Notes: generated by a model from the letters alone, not told the origin. A DNA stretch of 64,000 nucleotides from Ananas comosus (GCF_001540865.1 NC_033625.1:13734866-13798865), one strand, 5' to 3'; numbered from the stretch's first letter, positions 22,960-35,188 are shown. Numbers and translations: made by a program.

Positions 22960-23314
22960 GGAAAAACTTCAAAAACCTCCTCTGTGGTTTCGTAGTTTCT
23001 CACTTTGCCCCCCCGTGGTTTAAAATGTATCAATATGCCCCCCTGTGGTTTCTTTTTTCTCTTTTTCATATTAATTTTATTATTTTTTTTCCTTAAATCA
23101 GTGATAAAGTTAAAATTAAAGGGTACTAAAGTGAATATTTGATAAATCTAGATGGGTGTCTGAAGTTTTTTATATATAATTTAATGAAATATTAACGAAA
23201 AAGCTATCGAAAAGATAAAAATAAAACCACAGGGGAGCAATTTGATACATTTAAACCACATGGGGGCAAAGTGAGAAACTATGAAATCACAGGGGGGGTT
23301 TTTGAAGTTTTTCC
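22960..23314. mobile_element. Foldback MITE with 9-bp target duplication
   Basis: 355 bp, nearly a complete inverted repeat: GGAAAAACTTCAAAAACCTC on the left and its inverse on the right, with GTGGTTTCGTAGTTTCTCAC arms. Exact 9-bp repeats TAAAAATTA lie at 22951-22959 and 23315-23323, pointing to a Mutator-type mobiliser. A sister copy is at 45958-46466. Confidence 0.85.
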
Positions 23315-23323
23315 TAAAAATTA

Positions 23324-26167
23324 ATTTAAGCATCATTATATATGCTCTGGATTAGGAGTGTAATGTTAGCTGTGCCGGGACGGACGGACCGGGTTCCAAA
23401 AGAGAAGGGCCCCAAGGTTTTGTGCCCCTTCTAGGACCAGGTCCTAAGAGGGTCCTAGAGAGGAAGAGAGCCGAAGTTCCCAAATGACCCCTCTCTTCGG
23501 AAAGAAAAAAAAAAAAAAAATTATATACATATGATTGTTTAAAAAATGTTATCAGGCTATGCCGACCTAGTAGCAAACCTTGTTGCAAGGCCCGGACCCA
23601 GAGGCTCGGCACGGTCCCTACATGACGCGGGCCACACTACGTCGGATTGCAGGCCGCAAGGTGCGGCCGTGCCGTGCTGGGCCACGAGCGACAAGGGGCG
23701 TTTAGTTCAGCCCCTAAAACTTATTTGAACTATAGACTATTTTAAATTCACTTCCCAACCCTTCAAAATTTTATTTAATTTGAATCAGCCAATAATATTT
23801 TAATTTTAAAATATACGTTAATTATTTATTTTAATAAATTTATAATTACGAGAATTGCATGAAATATATTAATTAAATCTGAAAAGATAAATAATGGATT
23901 AAAAATTTAAAATCAAAGTAACGTTTAGTGACTCAAATCAAACAAATTAATTAAAAGGTTGAATAGTAAAATCAAAATTTTAAAAGATCGGATAGCCGAC
24001 TCAAAATGGCCCATAGCTCAGATAAGTTCTGTATAGTTTTTCCTAAATTTTATTTCCGATTAAAGAATTGAAAGGAGAGTACGTACGTAGACTTTGTTTT
24101 TAGATTTTTCTCAACAACTTTTCACATCCAAAACTTGATTTAGCCGTTATACTTTCTTTGAAATCTTTGTTTCCACATGTTTAATTAAGGCGTGTTTGGT
24201 TGTATATACAGTCCGAAAAATAGTTTTTTGTGAAACAAAGTTTCGTGGGAATTTTTTTTTTTTATGTTTCTTAGTGTTTCATTTGTAGAGAAAAAAAAGT
24301 ATTTTTTTATCGATAGTGGTTTGGTTGAAAAAAAATCTACATTCTTTAGGTTTATTGAAAAAAATAATAAATAAAAATTTTTTTACCCAGCTTAAGTTCT
24401 CATTTATCGTTCAAAAATCGGTAGAAATTGTAAACACTCTGGTTTTCTTAAATTCATAAAAAAAATTTCAAAATATTTTTTTACTGACTAAATGAAAACA
24501 CGAAATTTTTTGAGAAAAACCTAGGGTGCTTTTGGTTCGCGCTATCTTTTAAAGATTTCTAATAATCCAATAAGAATAAAAAAATATGACGGTGTTTCGC
24601 TAAACGCACTAGGTAATCTAGTTTGTAATATTGGATTTACTTGGGAATAAGATTCACTCCAAAGTACTAATCTCATTCCCTTGAGGGAGAGTGGGTATCC
24701 TCGTATTAATGGATTGGGATAATCATAATATATCTAATCTTTTTCTTTTTTTCTACCCGCGCGCCGGCTAATTGATATTTTTTTTTTTACACTCTAACCT
24801 TATATCCCTCTCTAAACTTATTTTTCTTTTTAAAATTCAACTTTTTTTCTCTCTCTCTCTTTCTAAAATTTCAACTCTCTCACTCCCTCTAATTTCGACT
24901 ATATTTTTTTTTATTTTTTTAATTATGCTCTCTTTCTCTAACTTATACTCTCTCTTCCTTTTTTCTAAAAAGATGTTGAAACTTTTGGTAACATTATCTA
25001 GAATTAAATAAATAAATAAATAAATTAATTGTATATTTTTGTAATATTAAATAATATAGCTAATTAATATTACCGTACGAATCAAATACAGAAATTCTAA
25101 ATACTTAGTAATAAAATAAATAAGAATAAAATTCTCAAATATTTTTTATTCATAATAATTTTTTGTGAACCAAACGCACCATTGCGGTCAACTTTGTTAG
25201 ATTTAATGCAATTAATTATGTTGTCCACTTGAAATTAATTAGCCTTGCCATGTCCCATGTCATAGTTTCCTGCAAATTAATTAATCAGAGCACACAAGTT
25301 TGACTGATTCCAAATGGTCCTCATCGATCACTCAGGTCAAGTCAGAGGTCCCGCTAGTACTAGTGTTCATCATAGAATTAATATATTAGTGGTGCTTTTA
25401 TTGCCCTTTTTTTGTTTTTAGTACACGTTTCAACTTTATAGTTGTAGATGAGACTAATTCTAAGTGGTGGTGCAGGTATTGTTTTGAGCTAGACTACTGT
25501 ACTATCTATCGGTAGCACAGAGCGTTCTGTACTAGCAAATTATTTTTGATGATATGGCTTCCAAATCGACGATCGACTCCGTTAGAGTTGATCTACATTA
25601 TTGAAAGTATTTAGAAACTAAATTTCATAATTTTTCGATATTATTTACCTATCAAACAAGTAGTCTAAAAGTGAACGGTTGAAAATAAAAATCTCATAAA
25701 AAATGATGATAAAAGATTTAAATTCAAGATCAGGTATACTGATCTTACTCTAAATAGTGAAAAGAATTTTCTATAAAATTTTCATTGCATTTGGATTGTT
25801 TTACACCGTTAAACTCACAAACACACCACATCGGTTATTAAAATTGTCAATTTCGAGATCTTTTGATCACTAGTCAAATAATGTACTTTCAATAGTGTAG
25901 ATCAAGTCTAACGAAGTCGATCGTCAATTTAGAAGCCGCATCATTAAAAACAACTTGGTAGCACGGAGCGGAGCGCTCCGTGCTATCGATAGTATAGTAG
26001 CCGAACTCTATTGTTTTTCTCCCCATCTTTTATTCCACAAACTTTGCCTTTTCATTAATAATTAATAGGCCCTTGGCATCTAAAAGTCAAGAGAGATGGA
26101 GAAATGCATTATAAGAGCATCAAATCTACAAGGGCAAATATGAGGAGGGAAACAAGAAGCAGCACTC
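23324..26167. repeat. Upstream part of duplicated unit (copy C), with insertions
   Basis: The backbone matches the upstream DNA of A, B and D: GTGCCGGGACGGACGGACC at about 23373, AGAAGGGCCCCAAGG, the GTGTTTGGTTGTATATACAG MITE near 24190, and the conserved 350 bp before the start. Two insertions are private to C. About 24528-25181 has inverted ends GGTGCTTTTGGTTCG and GAACCAAACGCACC. A foldback element occupies 25486-26008. The ATG-less open frame at 24772 is pyrimidine-rich MITE filler. Confidence 0.6.
25486..26008. mobile_element. Foldback Mutator-like MITE in the gene C promoter
   Basis: 523 bp that folds on itself: GAGCTAGACTACTGTACTATC at the left and the inverse of GAGTTCGGCTACTATACTATC at the right. 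The target duplication is a perfect 9 bp, TATTGTTTT at 25477-25485 and 26009-26017. Gene A has the empty site in the same promoter position (near 2984). The element ends about 160 bp before the C start codon. Confidence 0.9.
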
Positions 26168-29034
26168 ATGGTGGAAAGGCTCTTTTTTCTTCAACTGTTT
26201 TGCCTCCTCTTCCTCCTCACTTGTGTCGGCGTTGCAGAAGGCCGCAAGAATCACGTCAGCTGCCCTTCGTCGTGCGGGCATCTCCACGACATCGGCTATC
26301 CTTTCCGTTTGAAGAGTGATCCGCCAGGATGCGGATCCCCAAGCTACGAGCTTCTCTGCGACGGCGGCAAACCTATGCTGGAGCTGGGGTCGGCAAAGTA
26401 CTACGTGACCAACATCTCGTATGCCAACCAGACTATCAGTGTGGTTGATCCTGTGTTTGTAGATGACAAGTATTGCCTTCTTCCTATCCAATCTCCACCT
26501 GCTAATTTATCGCATTTGTATTTCAACGTCGGAGAACACGGAGCTCTCTTTGCGAACTGCACGGGGCCAATCGACGACGACATGTACCGGAGCGTGCCTT
26601 GCTTGAGCAGTAACAACACATTTGTCTATGTAGTAGTTGATACCTGGGAATTCTTTGTGAAATCTTTTGAGCCCTCATGCGGATTTCTGGCCTGGATTCC
26701 TATGCCCGCCGATCATGTCACGAACCCGACCGCCACCGATGTCTTTGAGCTCTTAAAAGAAGGATTCACACTTTCTTGGGATGTAGGCCCTGGATCAAAA
26801 TATGCCATAATATTAGCGGATGTACCTGAATGCTTGGAAAGAGCAAAAAGGTAAGAAACACTACCGTATGTACGTATATAAATTAGAGTTCACCAGTACT
26901 ATATATTCACTACCAATCCTACATGCAATTTCAAATTTAGTTATGTGTAAAAGGAAATTCCTTTGTTAGAAGACCTATAGTTTTTCAATACCTCATGCTA
27001 CTACAGGGCTAAACTCATTTGCAACATTTGCCAAAGATTTAGTGTAAAGCTATAAAATTATATGAAATAATTACTGTTCTCCAAAGGATATTAAGTTATA
27101 ATTAAGAGAATGGTGTTCCTAATACTTTGGCTTAATTAATTATACTCCATTATACTTTACTTTGTAGGCTTTTTTCTTTTACTTTCTACATTGTACTAAT
27201 TATTTTTTCAAATATACAATCATTTTATTATATTTTATCAATCTCTACATTATATTTTAGATCTATTTTTTATTTCTATCCTGTACTATTTTCTTTTCGA
27301 TCTCTTAAATATCTCTAAACTATTTTTTTTCTTACCAATCTTTACACTACCATTTAAAATGATCAACATTACCAGTAATAAATCTATTATTTTAGATAAA
27401 ACCTAGACTTCATTAAGATGCTTTGATTAAATAGAAGAAAAATATGGAAAATGAATCTCCATGATAAACTCATTGAAAATTTTTATTAAATCATTTCTAA
27501 CTATTGGTTTGTGGTTTTATATATGAATTTGCTATTTTTTGTGTTGAAATGATCTAAATAAATTAATGCTCTACTGCTTTCAATCAGTTTGTTTTAATAG
27601 CTTTTATTTAAAATTATAGATTTATTGCTTATAGTGTATGATGTTTAAAAAGGAGGATATGTAGTTGACTAGTGTGTATTTGGAAAAAAAAAGGATAGTT
27701 AAGTGGTGTATTTGAAAAAAAGAAGAAGTATAGTATAGAAAGTGAAAAAAATCTATAAAGTATAGTATAGTACAGTTAGGAATGCAAACGGATCCGGGTT
27801 GTTGGAGCTTCCGCCCTGATCCACCCCGATGGGATATTAAATGGAAGAAAATAAACGGATTCGGGGTGGAAAACGGGGTAAATTTTACGATCTGAGACGG
27901 ATTCGGGCCAGGAAATGGAAGAAGTTTAGACCCGCCCTGAATCCGCCCCGAATTCGCCCCGCCATGATCTGCCCCGAATCCGCCCCGAATCCGCCCCAAA
28001 AATTATTTTTATTTTAAAAAAATATTCTTAAAAAGTAATGTATTTACAAAAAAGTTCAAAATACAAATAAATTAGTACTCTCATTTCTAATGTATTTGAA
28101 ACTTTTGAATTTTATTTTGAATTGTAATTGTTATTTTTTATTTTTATAATTAATATTGTTAAATTATATATATAATATTATTAAAAATTATTAATTTATA
28201 TTTTATAAAATATTAATAATATTATAATTTTATAAAAAATATTAGTTGGTGGAACGGATTCGGGGCGCCCGCGGGAGGCGGGTTACGAGACGGGGCGGAT
28301 TATGAAATGTATTTTTTAACCCGTCACGGATTCGGAGCAGGAGAGGAGACGGGATTTTGCTAGTCGGGGCGGGAGGCGNACAATAGTTATTTTGTTTTTC
28401 AAAAGCTTAAGTTTAAAAAAAACAATATTTTAATATTTTTTATATTCAACATAAGTTTCAAGCTTCAAGCAATATTGGTTTCAACTACAACATCTTGGCC
28501 TTTTCTTCTTCTTTTTTTTTTTAAATTATTTTTTAAAGAACATTATGTTTCTTCCTTTTATCCATCCCACAATTTTTGCATTTTTTTCTCCGATTTCATA
28601 CGCTTTAAGTTTCAAAGTCATCATATTCTTTGACTTGTCCTTTGGTTGACAACTTGTTTTATGTACAGCAACAACTACTTAACCAGGCATAGGTTTTTTT
28701 TCTTTTATTAGAGTTCAAAATTCTACAAGAATGAAAAGAAAAATACGATTAAATTATCCTAAAATATACATAATTAGTTTTCATTCTGCATGAACCAGCA
28801 TACATTATATAATGTCATATTTTGCAGCAAGTTTGCGAATTTGACCCACAGCGAAGGGCTTCTCATCCTGCCATACTCGTTGGTTAAAAGCGAGGTCAAT
28901 TTCTTAAACTGTATGAACGATCGTTTAAGCAGCAATCACTATTTTCGCTATGCGGTGGCTGTGGTTGTCGTAATAGAGATTGCGCAGCTTTTACTAGGTA
29001 AACCGACCAGATGATTTAGCGACAAGTGACAAAC

Positions 29035-29082
<48 letters not shown>

Positions 29083-30243
29083 TCCTCTCTAATCAACTAA
29101 CTTATGTGATTTTTTTTTTCAGCATTATGGATGTTAGGGAGGTTCGTTTTTGCACCAATTTCGCTTCTCATTTTACTGGCTTATAAGTTATGGATCAGTC
29201 ATGTGTCTATTGACATTGTAGAAAAGTTTCTCCGAGACCAGCAAATGCTCTCACCTACGAGATATTCCTACACTGATATCATTGCGATTACGGGCCACTT
29301 TAGAGAGAAGTTGGGACAAGGAGGATTTGGGTCAGTCTTTAGAGGTACACTGTTAAGTGGGCAACATGTTGCTATCAAGATGCTCGGAAATTCTCAATTT
29401 AACGGAGAAGATTTTATCAATGAGGTCTCAACAATTGGTAGGATTCACCATGTAAATATAGTGCGGCTTGCTGGTTTTTGCTCAGAAGGATCAAAAAGGG
29501 CTCTTGTTTACGAGTACATGCCTAATGGATCATTAGACAAGTATATCTTCTCGGCAAAAGGAACTAGTAATAGACCCTTTTCTTGGGATAAGCTCAATGA
29601 AATAGCACTTGGGGTGGCTCGGGGTATCGACTACTTGCACCGAGGATGCGACATGCAAATTTTACATTTCGACATCAAACCGCATAATATTCTTCTAGAC
29701 CGCCATTTCAACCCAAAAGTTTCAGATTTCGGACTCGCAAAGTTGTACCCAAAGGATTATAGTCTAGTTTCTATTAGTGCAGCAAGAGGAACCATTGGAT
29801 ATATTGCTCCGGAATTGGTATCAAGGAACTTTGGGATTGTATCTGACAAATCTGACGTCTATAGTTTTGGAATGCTATTATTGGAGATGGCGGGAGGCAG
29901 AAGGAATGTGGATCAGATGATGGAAAATACAAGCCAATTTTACTATCCTTCTTGGATCTACGACCGACTTACACAGAACAATGAGATAATTGAAATAAAT
30001 AACAATATTGAGATTCATGAAGTAGAAAGCAAGCTATGTAAAGTGGGGTTATGGTGCATTCAGATGAAATCGTCAAATCGCCCTTCTATGAACAAAATTG
30101 TAGAGATGTTGGAAGGGGATATGGATAACTTGCAAATGCCGCCAAGGCCCTTCTTTTCATCCTCACAGCAGATCTCCGCAAGGCAATCTTGTATGCAATC
30201 CACTTCAACAGAATTATCGACCATTTCCGAGCAGGAAGACTAA
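26168..30243 (+). CDS. LRK10-like receptor kinase, copy C (657 aa, 3 exons)
   Basis: Third intact paralogue. Exons are 26168-26850, 28828-28997 and 29123-30243 (1974 nt, phases agree). It has a signal peptide, a GUB_WAK_bind ectodomain, a hydrophobic segment from exon 2 and early exon 3, and a kinase with Lys370, HFD Asp468 and DFG Asp486. A TAT-to-TAA change removes the last six codons found in A and B, so it ends SEQED. Intron 1 is 1977 nt and contains a GC-rich hAT-like fragment; intron 2 carries a 42-T tract just before exon 3. Its sequence is a patchwork: early exon 1 is B-like, late exon 1 and the juxtamembrane part are A-like, and the kinase core is B-like. Confidence 0.88.
27776..28381. 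mobile_element. hAT-like MITE remnant in intron 1 of gene C
   Basis: It begins TTAGGAATGCAAACGGATCC, close to the terminus of the element at 10212-16927, and carries many GAATCCGCCCCG and CGGATTCGGGGCGG words around an AT-rich core (28020-28250). The right end is not complete, and a single N lies at 28379. The minus-strand open frame here (27999-27622) is repeat-encoded. Confidence 0.5.
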
Positions 30244-30300
30244 TCAAATTTGGACCAATAATATAAAGGATGTAAACTTTGTTAGTTCACTTACTCAAAG

Positions 30301-30455
30301 TGATGAAATTGATATTAAGATTGTGATTAGGGTTAATTTTTCCTAACCTCAAAGAGATTTATTTATATCAAAGAGTTTTTACAGTAAAGTCCCTAACATA
30401 ATGTAAAATTACAAAATTACAAAAGTAATGTAAAATTATAAAAGAATAGTCAACA
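30301..30455 (-). mobile_element. 155-bp LTR of a minus-strand copia element, in the 3' flank of gene C
   Basis: Read on the minus strand it starts TGTTGACTATTC and ends ATTTCATCA. A purine tract (GTGGGGGAG on the minus strand) lies directly before it at 30456-30467, as expected for the 3' LTR. It begins right after TTACTCAAAG of the C 3' flank, where A and B continue differently. Confidence 0.75.
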
Positions 30456-31317
30456 CTCCCCCACAAGATGGTGCATAGATATTTCTCATGCCCATCTTGT
30501 ACACAATGTTATTGAAGACTGCTCTACCAACTCCTTTAGTGAGAATATCAGCTAATTGATCACTTGACTTCACAAATGGAATGCGTAAGCTACCCTTTTC
30601 CAAATTCTGTTTGATAAAATTCCTATCGATCTTGATGTACTTTGTTCTGTCATGTTGTATCGGATTGTGAGCAATATTAATAGCTGCTTTATTGTCACAA
30701 TATAGTATTGATGGTTTCTCATCTGCCATATTAAGCTCTTGCATAAACCTTCTAAGCCATAGAATTTCACTAACACCTTGAGCCATAGCTCTATATTCAG
30801 CTTCTGCACTAGATCTGGCCACTACATCTTGTTTTTTGCTTCTCCAAGTAACCAAATTTCCACCAACAAAGGTACAATATCCAGAGGTTGATCTTCTATC
30901 ATCTGGAGATCCAGCCCAATCAGCATCAGTGAAGGATTCAATCTTCAAATGGCCATTTCTAGAAAATAAAAGTTCTCTTCCTGGAGCTGACTTCAAGTAT
31001 CGTAGAATACGATAAACATCCTCCAAATGCGATATTCTTGGGTCATGCATATAACGGCTAACCACACTAACTGCATAAGAGATGTCAGGTCGTGTGTGAG
31101 ATAAGTATATCAATTTACCTATTAACCTCTGGTATCTTTCTTTGTCAACTTCTTTTCCGATTTTACTTTGCAACCGATAATTCACTTCTATTGGCGAATC
31201 AACTGGTTTACACCCTAACATTCCAATCTCTTGAAGTAAATTCAGCACATATTTTCTTTGAGAAATAAAAATTCCTTTCTCAGATCTCGCCACCTCAATT
31301 CCTAGAAAGTACCTCAC
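30436..31317 (-). pseudogene. Ty1/copia reverse transcriptase-RNase H fragment
   Basis: A 293-codon minus-strand frame covering the end of reverse transcriptase (MRYFLGIEVARSEKGIFISQ) and the whole RNase H region (DADWAGSPDDRRSTSGY, ARSSAEAEYRAM, DNKAAINIAHNP, LADILTKG). It is a 3' piece of a copia polyprotein: gag, protease, integrase and most of the RT are missing. The reading frame is uninterrupted, so the insertion is fairly young. The truncation point (about 31317) joins the duplicated block through shared CCTCACACTTTCAG. Confidence 0.9.
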
Positions 31318-31846
31318 ACTTTCAGTATTAGATTTGTTTAAGTTTTATTTTAAAATCAGGATTATAGGTTCATAACTTTCAACAGACTCAAGAATCTGCT
31401 ATTAATTATCTCACACTTTCAGTATTAAGAAACTCTTGATTAAGAGACCGAATAAAAATGCTGATAATAAAAGAGACGAAATAGACAAAAAAAATTTTAT
31501 TAATATAATTTGTCGTGTATATTGCTTAAACAGGGACATATCCCCACTAAACATGAATTATATAAAACTAGAATACTCAGTTTATAGATTGACTTGGTCG
31601 TCGATCGGGATCGAGTTGAGGTTGAATTTAATTTTAATTTGCACAGTTTAACGACTTGTCGGTAAAAAAAGTTTGATTTGTTTGCTCAGTTTAACGATTT
31701 GGCGGTCAATTTGAATTTGAATTTAGTTTAGCAACTTGACAGTCAAATGCTTAGTTTAACGACTTGACGGTCAGATGTTCAGTTTAACGACTTGATAGTT
31801 ATAAAGAGTTTAATATGATTTGCTCAGTTTAACGACTATATATATA
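31318..31846. repeat. Copy of the 7.2-7.8 kb block with a minisatellite
   Basis: 31318-31620 matches 7200-7500, then 31620-31846 holds about eight units of the TTTAACGACTTGACGGTC minisatellite. A foldback element cuts the array off inside a unit (CAGTTTAACGAC then TA repeats). Confidence 0.75.
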
Positions 31847-32390
31847 GGCTAGAGCTACTATCCTATTAATAGGATTGGAGTACTTGTCCTATCAAATTGT
31901 TTTTGATTATAGAGATTCCGAATCGATGATCGGAGCCGTTGAAGTTGATCTAGAGTATTTGAAATATCTAGAAACTAAATTTTATAAATTTTAAAAATTA
32001 TTTACATGGTGATCAAAGTGTCGTAAAATCGACAATTTTTGACGGCCTATATGAGCCGTTTGCTTGTTTAACGGTGTAGAGTAATCCAAATTGCTTGAAT
32101 TTTTGATAGAAAATTCTTTATACTATTTAGATAATGTTTGATAACTCTGATTATGAATTGAGAAAGTCTAACCTCTATTTTAAGAAGGATATTCATTTAT
32201 GACCATTCATTTTTGAACTTTTAAGATGAACTTGATAATGATTTTTAAATATTACAAAATTTGGTTTCTAAACATTTCTAATTGTGTAGATCAATTTCAA
32301 CGGTGCCGATTATCAATTTGAAGTTCCGATCAATCAAAACAACTTGATAGGACAATGGCTCCAATCCTATTAATAGAATAGTAGCCGGAC
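31847..32390. mobile_element. Foldback element, array member 1
   Basis: Inverted arms: left CTAGAGCTACTATCCTATTAA, right the inverse of GTCCGGCTACTATTCTATTAA, bracketed by TATATATATA on both sides. The interior has the family landmarks CGATGATCGG, TTGATCTAGAGTATTTG and TTTTCATTT-type text. No coding potential. Confidence 0.75.
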
Positions 32391-32400
32391 TATATATATA

Positions 32401-32939
32401 GTGCGTTTGGTATGCTTCTGGAAACATGGAGCGCTCTGTGTGCTTCCAAGTTATTTTCGATGTTCGGACTTTCGAATCGATGATCGGCTCCGTTAGAGTT
32501 GATCTAGAGTATTTGAAGTAGCTAGAAAATAAATTTTGTGATTTTTCGATATCATTTGCCTAGTGATCGAAGGGGCTCAAAATCAATAATTTTAACGGCC
32601 GTGGTGAGCCGGTTGCAAGTTTAACGGTGTAGAAATATCCAAATCACATTAAAATTTTGATAGAAAATTCTTTATACCATATAAAACAAGATCAATAACT
32701 TTGATCTAAAATTTTAATGTCATATCATCATATTTTGTAAGATTTTTATTTTCAGCCGTTGATTTTGAGCCATTTCGATCACTAGGCAAATGATATCGAA
32801 AAATCGCAAAGAAATTTAGTTTGTTAGATACTTCAAATACTCTAGATCAAGTCTAACGGAGCCGATCGTCGATTCGAAAGTCCGAACATCGAAACAACTT
32901 GGAAGCACGGAGCGCTCCGTGCTTCCAGACAGACCGCAC
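32401..32939. mobile_element. Foldback element, array member 2
   Basis: Left arm GTGCGTTTGGTATGCTTCTGG, right arm inverse of AGTGCGGTCTGTCTGGAAGC. GGAGCGCTC palindromes lie near both ends. The interior is the same as the promoter element of gene C. Confidence 0.75.
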
Positions 32940-32956
32940 TATATATATATATATAG

Positions 32957-33182
32957 AGTAGGGCTAGAATACTTTTACAAGTATCAACCCAAGTGATACT
33001 GTGTGTTTTTAGCCCTTGGATGGAGAGATGTGAGGTGAAATGATGGGGGTAGGTGGTGGTAGGTGGTGGTAGGTGGAATAATGTTTGCGATCCAAGGGCT
33101 ATTTGTAATCAAAAAGTAGATCCAATGGCTAAAACACGTGATAGCAACATGAGGAGTGATACTTAGTAAAGAGTATTCCTAG
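32957..33182. mobile_element. Short MITE between foldback elements
   Basis: About 226 bp of a different family: GTAGGGCTAGAATACTTTTAC to GAGTATTCCTAGATAAAACTC, with GGTAGGTGGT triplicated in the middle and CTTGGATGGAGAGATG. Ends are weak inverted repeats. Confidence 0.5.
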
Positions 33183-33218
33183 ATAAAACTCTATATATTA
33201 TATATATATATATATAGT

Positions 33219-33777
33219 GTGTTAACTATACTTTCGAAAGTACCGAGGACCTTTCGTGCTTGGTAAGTTTGTTTTCTATGAATAAATGACATCCGATTCC
33301 CGAATCGGCTCCGTTAGGTTAATCTATCTAGTTGGAACTAATCTAGAACCAAATTTTCAATATTTTTGATCATCATTAGCTAAGGCGATCAATAAGGTCC
33401 CAAAAATGTCTATTTTAATGCGATGCGGTTACATTTTTAAGTTCAACGGTAGTGAAATATCCAAATTACATAAAATTTAATAGAAATTCTACTAACGTGC
33501 AATAGCAAGATCAATACTTCTGATTTGAAATTTGAGTCATTTATCTACATTGTTTTTTTAGTGAGATTTTATATTTCAGGCGTTCATTTTTGAGGCTACT
33601 TGTTCAGTAGGCAAACAAAGTCAAAAAATTAATGAATTTGATTCTGAGATAGCTTCCAGATAGCGTATAATCATGTCTAACGAAAGCCGATCCACGCGAA
33701 TTGGACGTCCCTATCATCGAAAATAACTTATTAAGTACGGAGGCCCCATACTGTCGAAAGCATAGGAGTCATAAACT
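33219..33777. mobile_element. Foldback element, array member 3
   Basis: Arms TTAACTATACTTTCGAAAGTA and the inverse at the right (CTGTCGAAAGCATAGGAGTC). It is closely similar to member 6 at 35743. A TA repeat follows at 33788-33826. Confidence 0.7.
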
Positions 33778-33784
33778 CTCTCTC

Positions 33785-33826
<42 letters not shown>

Positions 33827-33830
<4 letters not shown>

Positions 33831-34367
33831 GGCTACTATGCTTCTGGAAGCACGGTGCCTTCCGTGCTTCCAGGTCGTTTTTGATGTTGCGACTTTCGAA
33901 ATGTCGATCAGCTCCGTTAAACTTGATCTAGAGTATTTGAAATACCTAGAAAATAAATTTTGCAATTTTTCGATATCATTTGCCTAGTGAACTAAGGGGC
34001 TCAAAATCAACGGCTGAAAATAAAAATCTTACAAAACGTGATAATATGACATTAAAATTTTAGATCAAAGATATTGAACTTGTTTTATATAGTATAAAGA
34101 ATTTTCTATCAAAATTTCATGTGATTTGGATATTTCTACACCGTTAAACTTGCAAATGGCTCATCATAGCCATTAAAATTATTAATTTTGAGTCCCTTCG
34201 ATCACTGGGCAAATGATATCGAAAAATCATAAAATTTATTTTCTAAGTACTTCAAATACTCTAGATCAAGTTCAACGGAACCGATCGACGATTCCAAAGT
34301 CGCAACATCGAAAACGACCTGGAATCACGGAAGGCTCCGTACTTCCAGAAGCATAGTAGCCTCACTC
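33827..34367. mobile_element. Foldback element, array member 4
   Basis: The cleanest member: GTGAGGCTACTATGCTTCTGG on the left and its exact inverse on the right, with arms that remain similar for over 200 bp towards the centre. Confidence 0.8.
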
Positions 34368-34401
<34 letters not shown>

Positions 34402-34618
34402 ACTAGGCTGGAATACTATTAATAGCCACAATGACTTGGTGCTATTAATTTTTCTGCACTTGGATTAAAAGATGTGCGGTTAAGATGATGTGGGCCCCCT
34501 AGGGTTGAGTGGGTGGTTAGTTGAATAGTATAATCGAACGGATGAAAATAATAAAAGAGGTGAATCTAACGGCAGAAAATTTAATAGCACCAAATACTTC
34601 GTGCAATCGATAGTATTC
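34402..34618. mobile_element. Short MITE, AGTATTCCAGCC family
   Basis: Inverted ends GGCTGGAATACTATTAATAGC and GATAGTATTCCAGCC. The interior is shared with 37250-37448 (TGCGGTTAAGATGATGTGGGC, GGGTTGAGTGGGTGGTTAG). Confidence 0.65.
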
Positions 34619-34649
34619 CAGCCGGACTATATATATATATATATATATA

Positions 34650-35187
34650 TGCTAGGGCAACTATACTCTTATGAGTATAGAGCCCTTCATACTTATAAGT
34701 TGTTTCCAATGATGGAGCTTCCGAATCAACGATCCACTCCGTTAAATATGATCTAGAGTATTTGAAACTTCTAGAAAATAAATTTTGCAATTTTTCGAAA
34801 TCTTAAAAAGTTCATCAAATGAGTATAAAATGAATGGTCAAAATCGAACGATGTCTTAAAAATGGATGATCGAATCCTTCAATTTAAGATCGGAGTTATT
34901 GATCTTTATCTATGTAGTGATTAGAATTTTCTATCAAAAATTCAACTGATTTCGATTCTTTTACACCGTTAAACTAGTAAGTATTTCATATCGGCCATTA
35001 AAAATTGTCAATTTTGTGACCTTCTGATCGTAAGGTAAATGATGTCGAAAATTATAAAATTTGATTTCTAGACGTTTTAAATGCTCTAAATAATGTTTAA
35101 CGATATGGATCGTCGATTCGAAAGCTCTATCATCAAAAACAACTTATGAGTACGAGGGCGATCGTACTCATAAAAATATAGTAGCCG

Positions 35188-35188
<1 letters not shown>
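34650..35188. mobile_element. Foldback element, array member 5
   Basis: Left arm GCTAGGGCAACTATACTCTTA, right arm ending AAAAATATAGTAGCCGGAC. The arms invert to each other and enclose the usual interior. Confidence 0.7.

Noticed and set aside
33714..34790. Minus-strand frames in the foldback array (MQNLFSR... type)
   Set aside because: They recur because the elements are repeats; they run into TA microsatellites and show no domain.
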